Positions 1 through 7,990 of a DNA stretch of 64,000 nt are shown here, piece by piece. The stretch lies in contig CAVXYY010000005.1 of assembly GCA_963766195.1 (NCBI GenBank), positions 868,001 through 932,000 of the forward strand, read 5' to 3'. The position numbers were made by a program, and so were the translations under genes. Origin of the DNA: JAHEFT01 sp963766195 (GTDB lineage: Bacteria; Pseudomonadota; Gammaproteobacteria; Xanthomonadales; SZUA-36). The notes beneath the pieces are model-generated. The model searched no databases. It was given only the letters and a program-made list of their open reading frames with translations, and was not told the origin of the DNA. Position 1 is the first letter of the stretch; each line of letters begins with the position of its first letter.

Positions 1-134
1 GAGCAGCGTCTTGTTTTTCTTGTTGGACTGGGAGCATGCAGCTTCTGCCGAAGCCGCATCCATGACATGTTCTCGGCCACCAAGCGGCGGGCGAGACCAT
101 TCAGATTGCTGGTGACCTTTAACTCAGTGTTCAT
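1..134 (-). CDS. pilB: PilB, type IV pilus assembly ATPase (5' fragment, frameshifted)
   Basis: Only the first 40 or so codons lie in the window. The reading frame opens at the ATG at 134 and gives an N-terminus containing LNGLARRLVAENM. Near position 72 the frame breaks, and the next frame continues with MDAASAEAACSQSNKKNKTL. Joined, this resembles the start of PilB, where a GL-x-RxLV segment is followed by an Ala/Gln-rich helix and an N-K stretch. PilB is the cytoplasmic hexameric ATPase that drives pilus extension. The neighbouring pilin gene and pilSR operon support the call. An AAGGAG-like ribosome site lies about 10 bases before the ATG. The ATPase domain is outside the window, so the identification rests on the short N-terminal match and on context. 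Confidence 0.6.
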   Translation of the reverse strand, partial: MNTELKVTSNLNGLARRLVAENMSWMRLRQKLHAPSPTRKTRRC

Positions 135-162
135 CAGCGGGTCGCTCCTTTTCCCCGATGCT

Positions 163-193
163 ATTATACCGATTTATCACCCGATGTCTGCAA
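163..193 (-). promoter_or_regulatory. Possible sigma-70 promoter for pilB
   Basis: Read on the minus strand, TTGCAG (193-188) and TATAAT (168-163) are separated by 19 bases, about 30 bases upstream of the pilB ATG. The -10 box is a perfect consensus, but the spacer is longer than the optimal 17. This would give pilB its own transcription start after the terminator that follows pilA. Confidence 0.4.
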
Positions 194-238
194 GTTATTG
201 TGTGATATAGATAATCCACAATCCTTCTGTTTAGCGGT

Positions 239-270
239 AAAAAAAACCCTCGCCAGGCGAGGGCTTTTTT
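239..270. terminator. Bidirectional intrinsic terminator between pilA and pilB
   Basis: A G+C-rich hairpin (CCCTCGCC paired with GGCGAGGG, very short loop) is flanked by an A-run at 239-246 and a T-run at 265-271. It can therefore terminate transcription on both strands. It lies just past the end of pilA on the minus strand and upstream of the pilB promoter, so it separates the two transcription units. Confidence 0.85.
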
Positions 271-284
271 TAGTTATTTATCTA

Positions 285-782
285 CTACCGATCTTGGCTT
301 TCGCTTATTAAGTCGTCTCGGCAAGTAGAAGGAACATGGCGGTCATCGCCTGCAGATGCGTGTGCAAGTCCACTATAACGGCCATTCGCGATATCTAGCC
401 TGAACAGTTCAAGGTAACAGGAGATCGCCACCAGCCTCGGAGTCGCCGGTGTTTTTAGTGGTGATTGTGATGCACAGGCGGAGTCACCAGCACTGCAACC
501 CCCGCCAAACACAATTGTATTGACATAATTACTCGGCTGTCAAAATGCGTAACCCAGGTTCGTTCCGTCTGCATTGGAGTAATGGTCGGATTTGACTGGC
601 AGGTTTCGGAAACTGCCAGCTTGGCTCCAGCGCCAACACTCAGAGCCTTCACCCACTTTGGCGCGTATGGTGTAATCCTGGTACGCGGGCAAAGCCAGCG
701 CCAGCAAAATGGCAATGATCGCAATAACGATCATCAGTTCGATCAAGGTAAAACCTTTTGAAACGCGTTTCATGTTTTTCAC
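285..782 (-). CDS. pilA: PilA, major type IV pilin (multiple frameshifts)
   Basis: The product is a type IVa prepilin. The best start is the GTG at 782, because AGGAGG at 796-791 sits 8 bases before it; the ATG at 773 would be 17 bases away. The short leader ends in SKG, followed by the mature N-terminus FTLIELMIVIAIIAILLALA, with the prepilin peptidase cleavage site G/F and the conserved Glu5. After AKVGEG the frame breaks several times. Pilin features can still be followed in other frames: LSVGAGAKLAVSE, PSNYVNTIVFGGG, ITITTKNTGDSEAGGD, WTCT, and the C-terminal VPSTCR that closes the disulphide loop. At least five indels occur in about 500 bases, so this is either very poor local sequence or a decaying gene. 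Expression is probably from the sigma-54 promoter at 868-883. Confidence 0.85.
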
Positions 783-867
783 AAAATTACCCTCCTGGTA
801 AATAATAAAATGGTCCGGTCGACCGCTTTTCAAAATCCCTTTAGAAGTTGGGATCGCAGGACTGTAA

Positions 868-883
868 TGCAATATGTGAGCCA
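868..883 (-). promoter_or_regulatory. Sigma-54 (-24/-12) promoter of pilA
   Basis: The minus strand reads TGGCTC-A-CATA-TTGCA, which matches the RpoN consensus TGGCAC-G-N4-TTGCW at the invariant GG and GC with the correct 10-base spacing. The predicted start is near 857, leaving a leader of about 75 bases before the GTG start of pilA. In Pseudomonas and relatives pilA is transcribed by sigma-54 with PilR. Genes for both proteins are in this window. Confidence 0.8.
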
Positions 884-946
884 ATCAATATAATTCTAAT
901 AAATACAGATAGGATAAGGAGATTTTCACATTTTTGCGTGCAAATA

Positions 947-988
947 ATTGTCACGATAAAATGTCAGAAAGTGACAATAATAGTCACT
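947..988. promoter_or_regulatory. Probable PilR enhancer: cluster of TGTCA/TGACA sites
   Basis: ATTGTCAC (947-954) and GTGACAAT (971-978) form a perfect inverted repeat. Between them lies another TGTCA (962-966), and just beyond is AGTCACT (982-988). The cluster sits about 65-105 bases upstream of the -24 element, a normal distance for an NtrC-family enhancer. PilR of Pseudomonas binds TGTC-containing sites. The assignment to PilR is inferred from motif, spacing and the nearby pilR gene. Confidence 0.6.
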
Positions 989-2670
989 TATGCGGTTGAT
1001 GAGCTCCTGCATCAGGGGCTTCGCTACAATTCTGAAGACTCACTGCACCCGGGTGCTGCAAGCCTTTCCGAGCTGCCAAAACCGTGGCAGACCTTCTTCG
1101 CCAACGGGTAGTTGCTGCCGGTATGAAGGCATCTTGACGTGTTTCATGGTATGCAAAGGGCAGAAGCAATAAACTGCACAGTGAAACAACAGTGAGTAAA
1201 GCAACCGCTGAATGGGCTTTTGTGTGGGTTGTTCTTCCGGGCATGACCCCCAGCAACCACCCGATTATCAGAGCGCCTGCGATTTGACTGGCGGGTGAAT
1301 TCAGCAGGTTGCTTACCATCAAGTGCACCAGCGCAGCCAGGACCGCTGTGATCAACAAGGCCCGCAATGTATTTAAAGCGATCACTGTCGTCGAGCTGGA
1401 AATTTCAGGCCTTTGATCAGGAGCCAGAGCAGAGAAAAACCGAGCAACGACAGAATGATGGCTAGCCGGAATGCCCCATTCACTGAGTATCTGAAATGCC
1501 AGGTTGTGCGGGCTGCCGACCCGTCCTGCTGGTCCTTTACAGGCAAAATTCATCGGGCCGATTCCCAGGAGTGGATTTTGAAAGGCATATTCAGCAGCAG
1601 CCTTCCACAACCCGGTGCGTCCGGTAGTGTGCATCATCGATCGGCCAATCGAAAGCTCATAAAACTTACTGGAATTTGCGGACCTGGATGATTTCGGTCT
1701 CAGTTCACTTCGCTGGAAGTGGCGGTCTGCTGGTTAACGGTTGACGTTGGTAAGTTTCCAAAAGCCGGATCTGTACCCGATTCCATGGCTGCGAACATGG
1801 CAACATATAACAGGATGCCGAGAAGGATCCCGGGCAATTGCCATTTGATGATGGCTTTACGGGCAATCGGGCTGAGCAAACCGGCAAGCGTAAACGCCAC
1901 CAACAGGCTGACCACGCTGCCACGGGCGCCTGTCACCAGCAGAATGCACCAATGCAGCCCCAGGGTAACGATGCATAACGCTGCTACCAGCCGGTTTCGG
2001 GGAAAAAGAAAGGGAAAGGCCGCAAGTACCGGGATGGTCCAGGTTTGCAGATGGTTATACATCCGCGGGAAGCTGAAGTAAGGCAGCGAAATATGGAAAT
2101 TGTAGGATAGGCCAATGGACCAGGCCGCCCAGATACCCGGTTATCTCCAGCACGCCTACCGCCAATCCCAGGAACGTTATCAAAGAGATTGCAACGCGAT
2201 CAAAATGCAGGCCTGCAATATCACGACAGGCGGCGATAATCATCGTCAATACCAACAAGAAGCCCAGCATGCCCACGTCAACCAACGAATAAATCAGGCC
2301 GCGGAGTGAATCGGAATTCGTGATGGCTGAAACAATACCGAGAGCAAAAAACAGGGCTATTCCGATCGCAACAGACTTCGGTACCCGGGCGATCTGGCAC
2401 GCGAAAGCATAGTCGAAGAGAAGGGTTGGCCAGGGTCGTCAGGAACACCACCGGCATCAGGATGAACTCAGCGATTCGCTTGGTATCGTATACCGGGATT
2501 TCCGGGAAGATGCTTACCGTTGAGGTGATGATCAAATAGCCGCAGACAAGACAAACAATGAATAAAGCGGCCAGTTGATTCGCGCCTGGCAAGGAGCCTG
2601 GTTGTGAACCAGGGCCGGGAAAATCCATTTGAGCCGCGGCCTGGTCAGTCGAGCTGTCGTGTTTCGTCAC
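984..2670 (-). CDS. Wzy/O-antigen-ligase family membrane protein, candidate pilin glycan ligase (frameshifted)
   Basis: This is a polytopic membrane protein broken into at least four frames. It starts at a GTG at 2670 that overlaps the pilR stop (GTGA), so it is translationally coupled to pilR. Hydrophobic segments run through all pieces. In the C-terminal half are the Wzy_C hallmarks: TGARGSVVSLL, then TGRTGLWKAAAEYAFQNPLLG followed by HNLAFQILSEWGIP. Members of this family polymerise or transfer lipid-linked glycans in the periplasm (WaaL, Wzy, PglL/TfpO). TfpO-type enzymes that glycosylate pilin are often encoded next to pilA. The position between pilR and pilA suggests such a role here, but this is inference. 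Breaks fall near 2420, 2060, 1700 and possibly 1500. The C-terminal end is uncertain. Confidence 0.7.
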
Positions 2671-4055
2671 TCGATCCCGTATTTCTTCAGCTTGTAACGG
2701 AACGACCGGAAACTGATGCCCAGCAGTTCAGCCGCGCGCGTCTTGTTGTAGCGGGCGTTGCGCAGCGCGTCTTCCAGCATCTTTCTCTCGATTTCTTCCA
2801 TGTAGGTGTCGAGCGACTGGTCGTCCTGCTTGTCGGCTTCGACGGGCGCTGAATCATGAACTTCCACGTGTTCCAGCAGTAGGTCCGCCGGTTGGATGAT
2901 GTGCCCGTCGCACATGGTGACGGCGCGCTGCAGGATATTGATCAGTTCACGGACGTTGCCGGTGTAGTGGTGATGTTTGAGTGTTTCCATCGCCTCTTTC
3001 GAAATTTCCGGCATTTCATCGCCCTGCCACTGCTCGGTGATTTCAGCCAGGAAACGGTTGGCGAGTTCCGGGATGTCCTCCACGCGCTCCTGCAAGCCGG
3101 GCATGTGAATTTCAATGACGTTCAGGCGGAAATACAGGTCGCTCCTGAACTTGCCGCTTTCCACCAGTGGCTTGAGCGGCTTGTGGGAGGCGCTGAGAAT
3201 CCGGACATCCACCGGCACTTCCTCGCGCGCGCCGATCGGCATCACGGCTTTTTCCTGGATGACGCGCAGCAGCTTGACCTGCATATGCAGGGGCAGGTCA
3301 GCCACTTCATCCAGCATCAGGGTTCCGCCGTCGGCGGCCTGGAAAAGGCCTTCCTTGTCCCCGGTCGCGCCGGTGAAACTGCCTTTCCGGTGGCCGAAAA
3401 ATTCGCTCTCCATCAACTCGGTGGGGATGGCCCCGCAGTTCACCGGGATAAACGGGCCATCCGCCCTGGGGCCCAGGTCGTGAATCAGGCGTGCCGCCAA
3501 TTCCTTGCCCGAGCCCGAATCGCCGCTGACCAGCACCGGCGCCTGGCTGCGGGCCAGCTTGGCGATCATGGCCTTGCATTGCTTGATCGCCGGCGATGAA
3601 CCGGTGAGCTTGTCCAGTGCGGAAGCGGCGCCGCCGGAAGCGGCGCCCCGTGGGTGGGCGGCGTCCAGCGGCTCGCTTTTGCGGATTTTCAGCGCGGTGT
3701 TGACGAGTTTGCGCAGGACCGCGAGGTCCACCGGCTTGGAGACAAAATCGAAGGCGCCGATTTTCAGCGCGTAGACGGCATCTTCAATTTTTCCGTGGGC
3801 GGTGATGACGGCAATGGGCAGGTTGGGGTGGCGCTCGGCAACTTCCTCCACCAGGTCCAGGCCGTTGCCGTCCGGCAGGCGCATGTCGGTCAGGCAGAAA
3901 CTGAATCCCCCCGATTGCAGCGCCCGGCGCGCCTCGGCCAGGTCTTCAGCCGTGGTGACCACGAGACCCATCCGGCTCAGGGTCAGCTGGAGTAGTTCCC
4001 TGATATCAGGTTCGTCATCTACTACAAGAACATGCTGCGCGGTCTGGTTCATCAA
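2667..4055 (-). CDS. pilR: PilR, sigma-54-dependent response regulator
   Basis: The protein has 462 residues in the standard NtrC layout. The receiver domain carries DD at 13-14, the phospho-acceptor Asp57 and Lys107. The AAA+ domain has Walker A GDSGSGKE (178-185), the sigma-54-contacting loop GSFTGA (225-230) and Walker B GGTLMLDE (243-250). A Fis-type helix-turn-helix sits at the C-terminus (NKTRAAELLGISFRSFRYKL). It is encoded 37 bases after pilS and overlaps the start of the ligase-like gene. With sigma-54 it should activate pilA, whose promoter and upstream sites are within 2 kb. The gene is intact. NtrC or another family member is possible from sequence alone, but the pilS and pilA context favours PilR. 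Confidence 0.92.
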   Translation of the reverse strand: MMNQTAQHVLVVDDEPDIRELLQLTLSRMGLVVTTAEDLAEARRALQSGGFSFCLTDMRLPDGNGLDLVEEVAERHPNLPIAVITAHGKIEDAVYALKIGAFDFVSKPVDLAVLRKLVNTALKIRKSEPLDAAHPRGAASGGAASALDKLTGSSPAIKQCKAMIAKLARSQAPVLVSGDSGSGKELAARLIHDLGPRADGPFIPVNCGAIPTELMESEFFGHRKGSFTGATGDKEGLFQAADGGTLMLDEVADLPLHMQVKLLRVIQEKAVMPIGAREEVPVDVRILSASHKPLKPLVESGKFRSDLYFRLNVIEIHMPGLQERVEDIPELANRFLAEITEQWQGDEMPEISKEAMETLKHHHYTGNVRELINILQRAVTMCDGHIIQPADLLLEHVEVHDSAPVEADKQDDQSLDTYMEEIERKMLEDALRNARYNKTRAAELLGISFRSFRYKLKKYGIE

Positions 4056-4092
4056 TGCCTCTTGGTTTTATGTTGCATGGCCAACACTCACT

Positions 4093-5718
4093 TCATACCT
4101 GTTTGGACACGGGGTGAGCCAGGGCCAGGCGGACGTGAAAAAATGCGCCTTCGCCGGGTTCGGAGTCTACCGTAAGTTCGGCCTGGTTTGCTTCACAAAG
4201 TTGTTTCGCGATGTACAGCCCCAGTCCCGAACCTTCTTTTCGCGTGGTGTAAAACGGCTCGAAAATCTTGCTCAATTGCGACTTGCTGATGCCGGGGCCG
4301 TTGTCCGCCACGGTGATCACGCAAAATCCGGAGTCCTCGTGTCGGGTCAATGCAAGCCGGACCTTGGGTATGGAGTGATCCCGGCTGGCATGGTCCACTG
4401 CGTTGTCGAGCAGCTTCCACAGGCACTGGCTCAGTTGACTCTTGTCGTACAGGACAAAGGTCTCTTTTTCCAGGTCAATAGACGACTGGAAATCCAGCTG
4501 GCGGCTGACCTGGGACGCCTGGAACTCGCTCGCGAACTCCGGCAAAAAAACATGCAGCGGGATCAGTTCCGGCTGGGACTGTTCCCGGCGGGAAAGCTGA
4601 AGAATATTCTCGATGATTCCGTTCATCCGCTTGGCGTGGTTCTGGATGATATTGATCAGTCGCATTTCCGGCAGGCGGATCTGGGGAGACTCCTCCAGCA
4701 GTTGCGAAGCGTGATTCAGCGCGGCCAGCGGGTTCCGGATTTCATGCGCGATGCTGCCGGACAACTTGGCCAGGGAGTTAACCGAAAGCTCCACGGCGCG
4801 CCGGGCAACCACGTTGTTGTCGGTCAGAAAGATCATCGCGCCGACGCCGCTGTTACCCGGCAACGAAACGAAACTGGGCAGCACCTGGGCCTGGCTCGGT
4901 TCGAGCACCACGGGCTTGGGGTCCGCGGTCGTGTTCTTTTTCCAGTTTTCCAGCGCCTGGTCGAGGCGGGGTGAAAGAGACTTCAATGAGCGTTGACGAA
5001 CGGGCGGGCTGCCCAACTGGAACCAGGCCGATTCATTCATCACGCGGATCATCCCGGTTTCATCGACGGCGATGACGCCGGTTTTCATCCGCCGGATGAT
5101 CAACTCGTTGACCTGCTCCAGTTCGGACAGCGTCTCTTTCTGTTTTTCCGCGATCAGCCGGTAGTCCCTGGCCCAGTAAGCCAATTTGTTGGCCATGACG
5201 GCGGAGACCATGGCCGTAATGCTGTAAAGCCCGGCCTGGATCATCGGCTGCGCCGGGCCTGCGTAAAACAGGAATTGCCACTGAACCGTTCCGGACATGG
5301 TCAGGCTGGCGATTGATGCCAGCAAAAGGCCGATGCGCAATGGCAGCAGGACGGCAGCGACGGCACTGGTGAAGACCAGCAAGACGCCCAGGCCCCCTCC
5401 TATGCCTGCGAACAGGATGACCAGCAGGCAAAGGAAAGCCGTGTCGGTACAGAGTGAATAGGTGGCAAAGCGGAAAAAATTGACGGCTTTCCACGAGGAG
5501 ATGAACAAATAAGAAGCCGCGAAAAGCAGATAGGCAAGCAGGGTAGCGCCGGCCGCAATCGGGTACGCAGGCGTAAGACCGGATTCCAGCAGACCCCCGA
5601 AGTAAGCGGAAGCCATCAGCACGGTGATGGTCATGCGGTAAAGATTGAGATAACGGACGATCCTTTGTGTCAGCTCGGCTGACAGGGGATAGGTGGTGTA
5701 CTCAATGGTCTTGTTCAT
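4093..5718 (-). CDS. pilS: PilS, membrane sensor histidine kinase
   Basis: The protein has 541 residues from the ATG at 5718; the open frame extends further upstream without recognisable family sequence. Residues 30-185 hold about six hydrophobic segments, as in PilS, which senses pilin within the membrane. A PAS-like region follows (about 205-305), then the dimerisation/phospho-acceptor helix with GSIAHEIRNP (His325). The ATPase domain contains the N box (LLDNAVDHAS), a G1 box DNGPGIS, FEPFYTT and the G2 box GSGLGLYIAK. It probably phosphorylates PilR, the next gene in the operon. It is transcribed divergently from sucC. The coding sequence is intact. Confidence 0.92.
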   Translation of the reverse strand: MNKTIEYTTYPLSAELTQRIVRYLNLYRMTITVLMASAYFGGLLESGLTPAYPIAAGATLLAYLLFAASYLFISSWKAVNFFRFATYSLCTDTAFLCLLVILFAGIGGGLGVLLVFTSAVAAVLLPLRIGLLLASIASLTMSGTVQWQFLFYAGPAQPMIQAGLYSITAMVSAVMANKLAYWARDYRLIAEKQKETLSELEQVNELIIRRMKTGVIAVDETGMIRVMNESAWFQLGSPPVRQRSLKSLSPRLDQALENWKKNTTADPKPVVLEPSQAQVLPSFVSLPGNSGVGAMIFLTDNNVVARRAVELSVNSLAKLSGSIAHEIRNPLAALNHASQLLEESPQIRLPEMRLINIIQNHAKRMNGIIENILQLSRREQSQPELIPLHVFLPEFASEFQASQVSRQLDFQSSIDLEKETFVLYDKSQLSQCLWKLLDNAVDHASRDHSIPKVRLALTRHEDSGFCVITVADNGPGISKSQLSKIFEPFYTTRKEGSGLGLYIAKQLCEANQAELTVDSEPGEGAFFHVRLALAHPVSKQV

Positions 5719-5936
5719 GAATGCACGATTTGGGTTAATCCGTTTTCCCGGAAACGCTGCATGAATTATCTGCACGCCTGCAGAGTATATCACCCGGCAA
5801 GGGTGTCCCTGTTTCATTATGCCCTGAATGACTTTGATTTCAGAACGAAAGCACGAGAAAATGATAAACTTGGCAGCGTGCCGGATCCGGGCGCCTCGCC
5901 CCGGAAATACGAAGCATCCATCCTTGAGGAGAAAGC

Positions 5937-7112
5937 ATGAATTTTCATGAGTACCAGGCGAAGGACCTTTTCGCCGCATACGGAATCCCCGTGCCCGCCG
6001 GTATCAACGCGGCAACGCCGCTTGCTGCCGTCGAAGCCGCCCGCCAGCTGGGGGGTGATACCTGGGTTGTCAAGGCGCAGGTTCATGCAGGCGGCCGTGG
6101 CAAGGCGGGGGGCGTCAAGCTGGCCAAAGGCCTGGAACAGGTGCGGACCGAAGCTGAGCGCATGCTCAGCATGAAAATCAGCACCTACCAGACCGGTGGC
6201 CTGGCGTTGCCGGTTGAGAGTGTTCTGATCGCGGAAGCGGTGGAAATCGCCAGCGAGCTTTATCTTTCCGCGCTGATTGACCGCGTCAACAGCTGCGTGA
6301 CCTTCATGGGTTCGGCAGCCGGCGGCATGGACATCGAGCAGGTCGCGGCAACGGAGCCGGAGAAAATCATCACGGTCAGGATCGACAACACGGCCCGGCT
6401 GCAACCCTACCAGTCGCGTAAACTGGGTTTCGGAATGGGTCTGAACGCATTGCAGGTTCGCCAGCTGGGCAAGATCATGTCGGGCCTTTACCGCCTGTTT
6501 CGTGAAAAGGACCTGAGCCTGATCGAGGTCAACCCCCTGATCATCGACTCATCCGGAAACCTGCTTGCACTGGATGCCAAACTCAACGCCGATGACAATG
6601 CCCTGTTCCGGCACCCGGATCTGGCCGCAATGCGCGACGAGGCGCAGGAAGACCCGACCGAGGTCGCGGCCAGCAAGCACGACCTGAACTACGTGACGCT
6701 GGATGGAAACATCGGTTGCATGGTGAACGGCGCCGGCCTGGCCATGGCGACCATGGACGTCATTAAGTTGAATGGCGGCGAGCCGGCAAATTTCCTTGAT
6801 GTGGGCGGCGGTTCAAATGCCGAACGGGTCAAGGAAGCTTTCAAGCTGATCCTTTCCAGCGATACGGTCGAAGCGATCCTGGTAAATATTTTTGGCGGTA
6901 TCGTGCGTTGTGACGAGATTGCCCAGGGCATCATCGCCGCAGTTCGCGAAGTTGGCGTGACGGTGCCCGTCGTGGTCAGGCTGGAAGGTACCAATGTCGA
7001 CAAGGGTAAGCAGTTGCTGAATGAAAGCGGCCTGGACATTATCGCGGCGGATGACCTGAACGATGCGGCCAGGAAAGTCGTTGCAGCAGTGGCCGGAAGG
7101 GACGGAGCATAA
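5937..7112 (+). CDS. sucC: Succinyl-CoA synthetase beta subunit
   Basis: The product has 391 residues, close to the usual 388. It is the nucleotide- and CoA-binding beta subunit of the TCA-cycle enzyme that makes ATP or GTP from succinyl-CoA. It begins MNFHEYQAKDLFAAYGIP, the family's standard N-terminus. The ATP-grasp region contains KAQVHAGGRGKAGGVKL, and the C-terminal ligase domain has GGIVRCDEIA and VVRLEGTN. GAGGAG lies just before the ATG. sucD follows two bases after the stop. The divergent region before it (5719-5936) contains no other gene and only weak promoter-like sequences. Confidence 0.97.
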   Translation: MNFHEYQAKDLFAAYGIPVPAGINAATPLAAVEAARQLGGDTWVVKAQVHAGGRGKAGGVKLAKGLEQVRTEAERMLSMKISTYQTGGLALPVESVLIAEAVEIASELYLSALIDRVNSCVTFMGSAAGGMDIEQVAATEPEKIITVRIDNTARLQPYQSRKLGFGMGLNALQVRQLGKIMSGLYRLFREKDLSLIEVNPLIIDSSGNLLALDAKLNADDNALFRHPDLAAMRDEAQEDPTEVAASKHDLNYVTLDGNIGCMVNGAGLAMATMDVIKLNGGEPANFLDVGGGSNAERVKEAFKLILSSDTVEAILVNIFGGIVRCDEIAQGIIAAVREVGVTVPVVVRLEGTNVDKGKQLLNESGLDIIAADDLNDAARKVVAAVAGRDGA

Positions 7113-7114
7113 TA

Positions 7115-7990
7115 ATGAGCGTATTGATCAACAGCACGACCAAAGTCATTTGCCAGGGGTTCACCGGAAACCAGGGCACATTCCATTGTCGGCAGGCACT
7201 GGATTACGGCACCAGGATCGTGGGTGGAGTCACGCCGGGCAAAGGCGGTTAGATACACCTGGATCTTCCGGTATTCGACACGGTGGCAGACGCCGTGGCT
7301 GAAACCGGCGCTGACGCCAGCGTGATCTTTGTGCCGCCTGCCTTCGCTGCTGATGCGATACTCGAAGCCGCGGATGCGGGCATCCGGGTGATCGTCGCTA
7401 TCACCGAGGGAATTCCAGTCCAGGACATGATGACCGTCAAGGCGGTGGTGAGCAACAAGCCGGGCACCTGGCTGATTGGTCCCAACTGCCCTGGAATCAT
7501 CACGCCGGGTGAATGCAAGATCGGCATCATGCCGGGCCGGATTCACAGCAAAGGCCGGGTTGGCGTGGTTTCCCGCTCCGGTACGCTGACCTATGAAGCG
7601 GTTTACCAGACGACGCTGGCCGGGTTGGGTCAGACGACCTGTATCGGTATCGGCGGGGACCCCATCCAGGGGATGAACTTCGTCGACGTATTGCGCCTGT
7701 TCCAGGACGACGAAGAGACGGAAGGAGTCATCATGGTCGGGGAAATCGGCGGATCGGCCGAAGAGGACGCGGCGCAGTTCATCTCTGATTACGTGACCAA
7801 GCCGGTCGTTGCGTACATCGCGGGCGTCACCGCGCCCAAGGGGAAACGCATGGGCCATGCCGGTGCAATTATCGCCGGCGGAAAAGGAACCGCGGAAGCG
7901 AAGTTCGAGGCGCTCGAGGCAGCCGGGGTCACCACGGTGCGTTCGCCGGCCGACCTGGGCAGTGCGATCCTGGAGAAACTCGGCGGTTGA
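7115..7990 (+). CDS. sucD: Succinyl-CoA synthetase alpha subunit, with an in-frame amber codon
   Basis: The alpha subunit carries the phospho-histidine and binds CoA. The ATG at 7115 starts MSVLINSTTKVICQGFTGNQ, and VGGVTPGKGG follows as in other SucD proteins. The next codon is TAG (7250-7252), where the family normally has Thr. The same frame then continues with IHLDLPVFDTV and stays open to 7990, for 291 codons in all (usual length 289). The active-site segment GKRMGHAGAI is present. No frameshift is needed, so this is a single nonsense position, unlike the other broken genes here. If real it would truncate an important enzyme after 45 residues. A base-call error is the simplest explanation. 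The stop overlaps the TTG start of nadE. Confidence 0.93.

Noticed and set aside
3802..4974. A 390-codon plus-strand open frame spanning pilR and pilS
   Set aside because: It runs antisense across two intact, conserved genes and the gap between them; composition is that of a shadow frame.
5719..5936. Possible promoter pair between pilS and sucC
   Set aside because: Some -10-like hexamers exist, but none has a convincing -35 at proper spacing, so I did not annotate them.
7250..7252. Pyrrolysine or suppressed amber codon in sucD
   Set aside because: No other gene in the window shows in-frame TAG, the site is not a known special residue, and many other sequence errors occur nearby.
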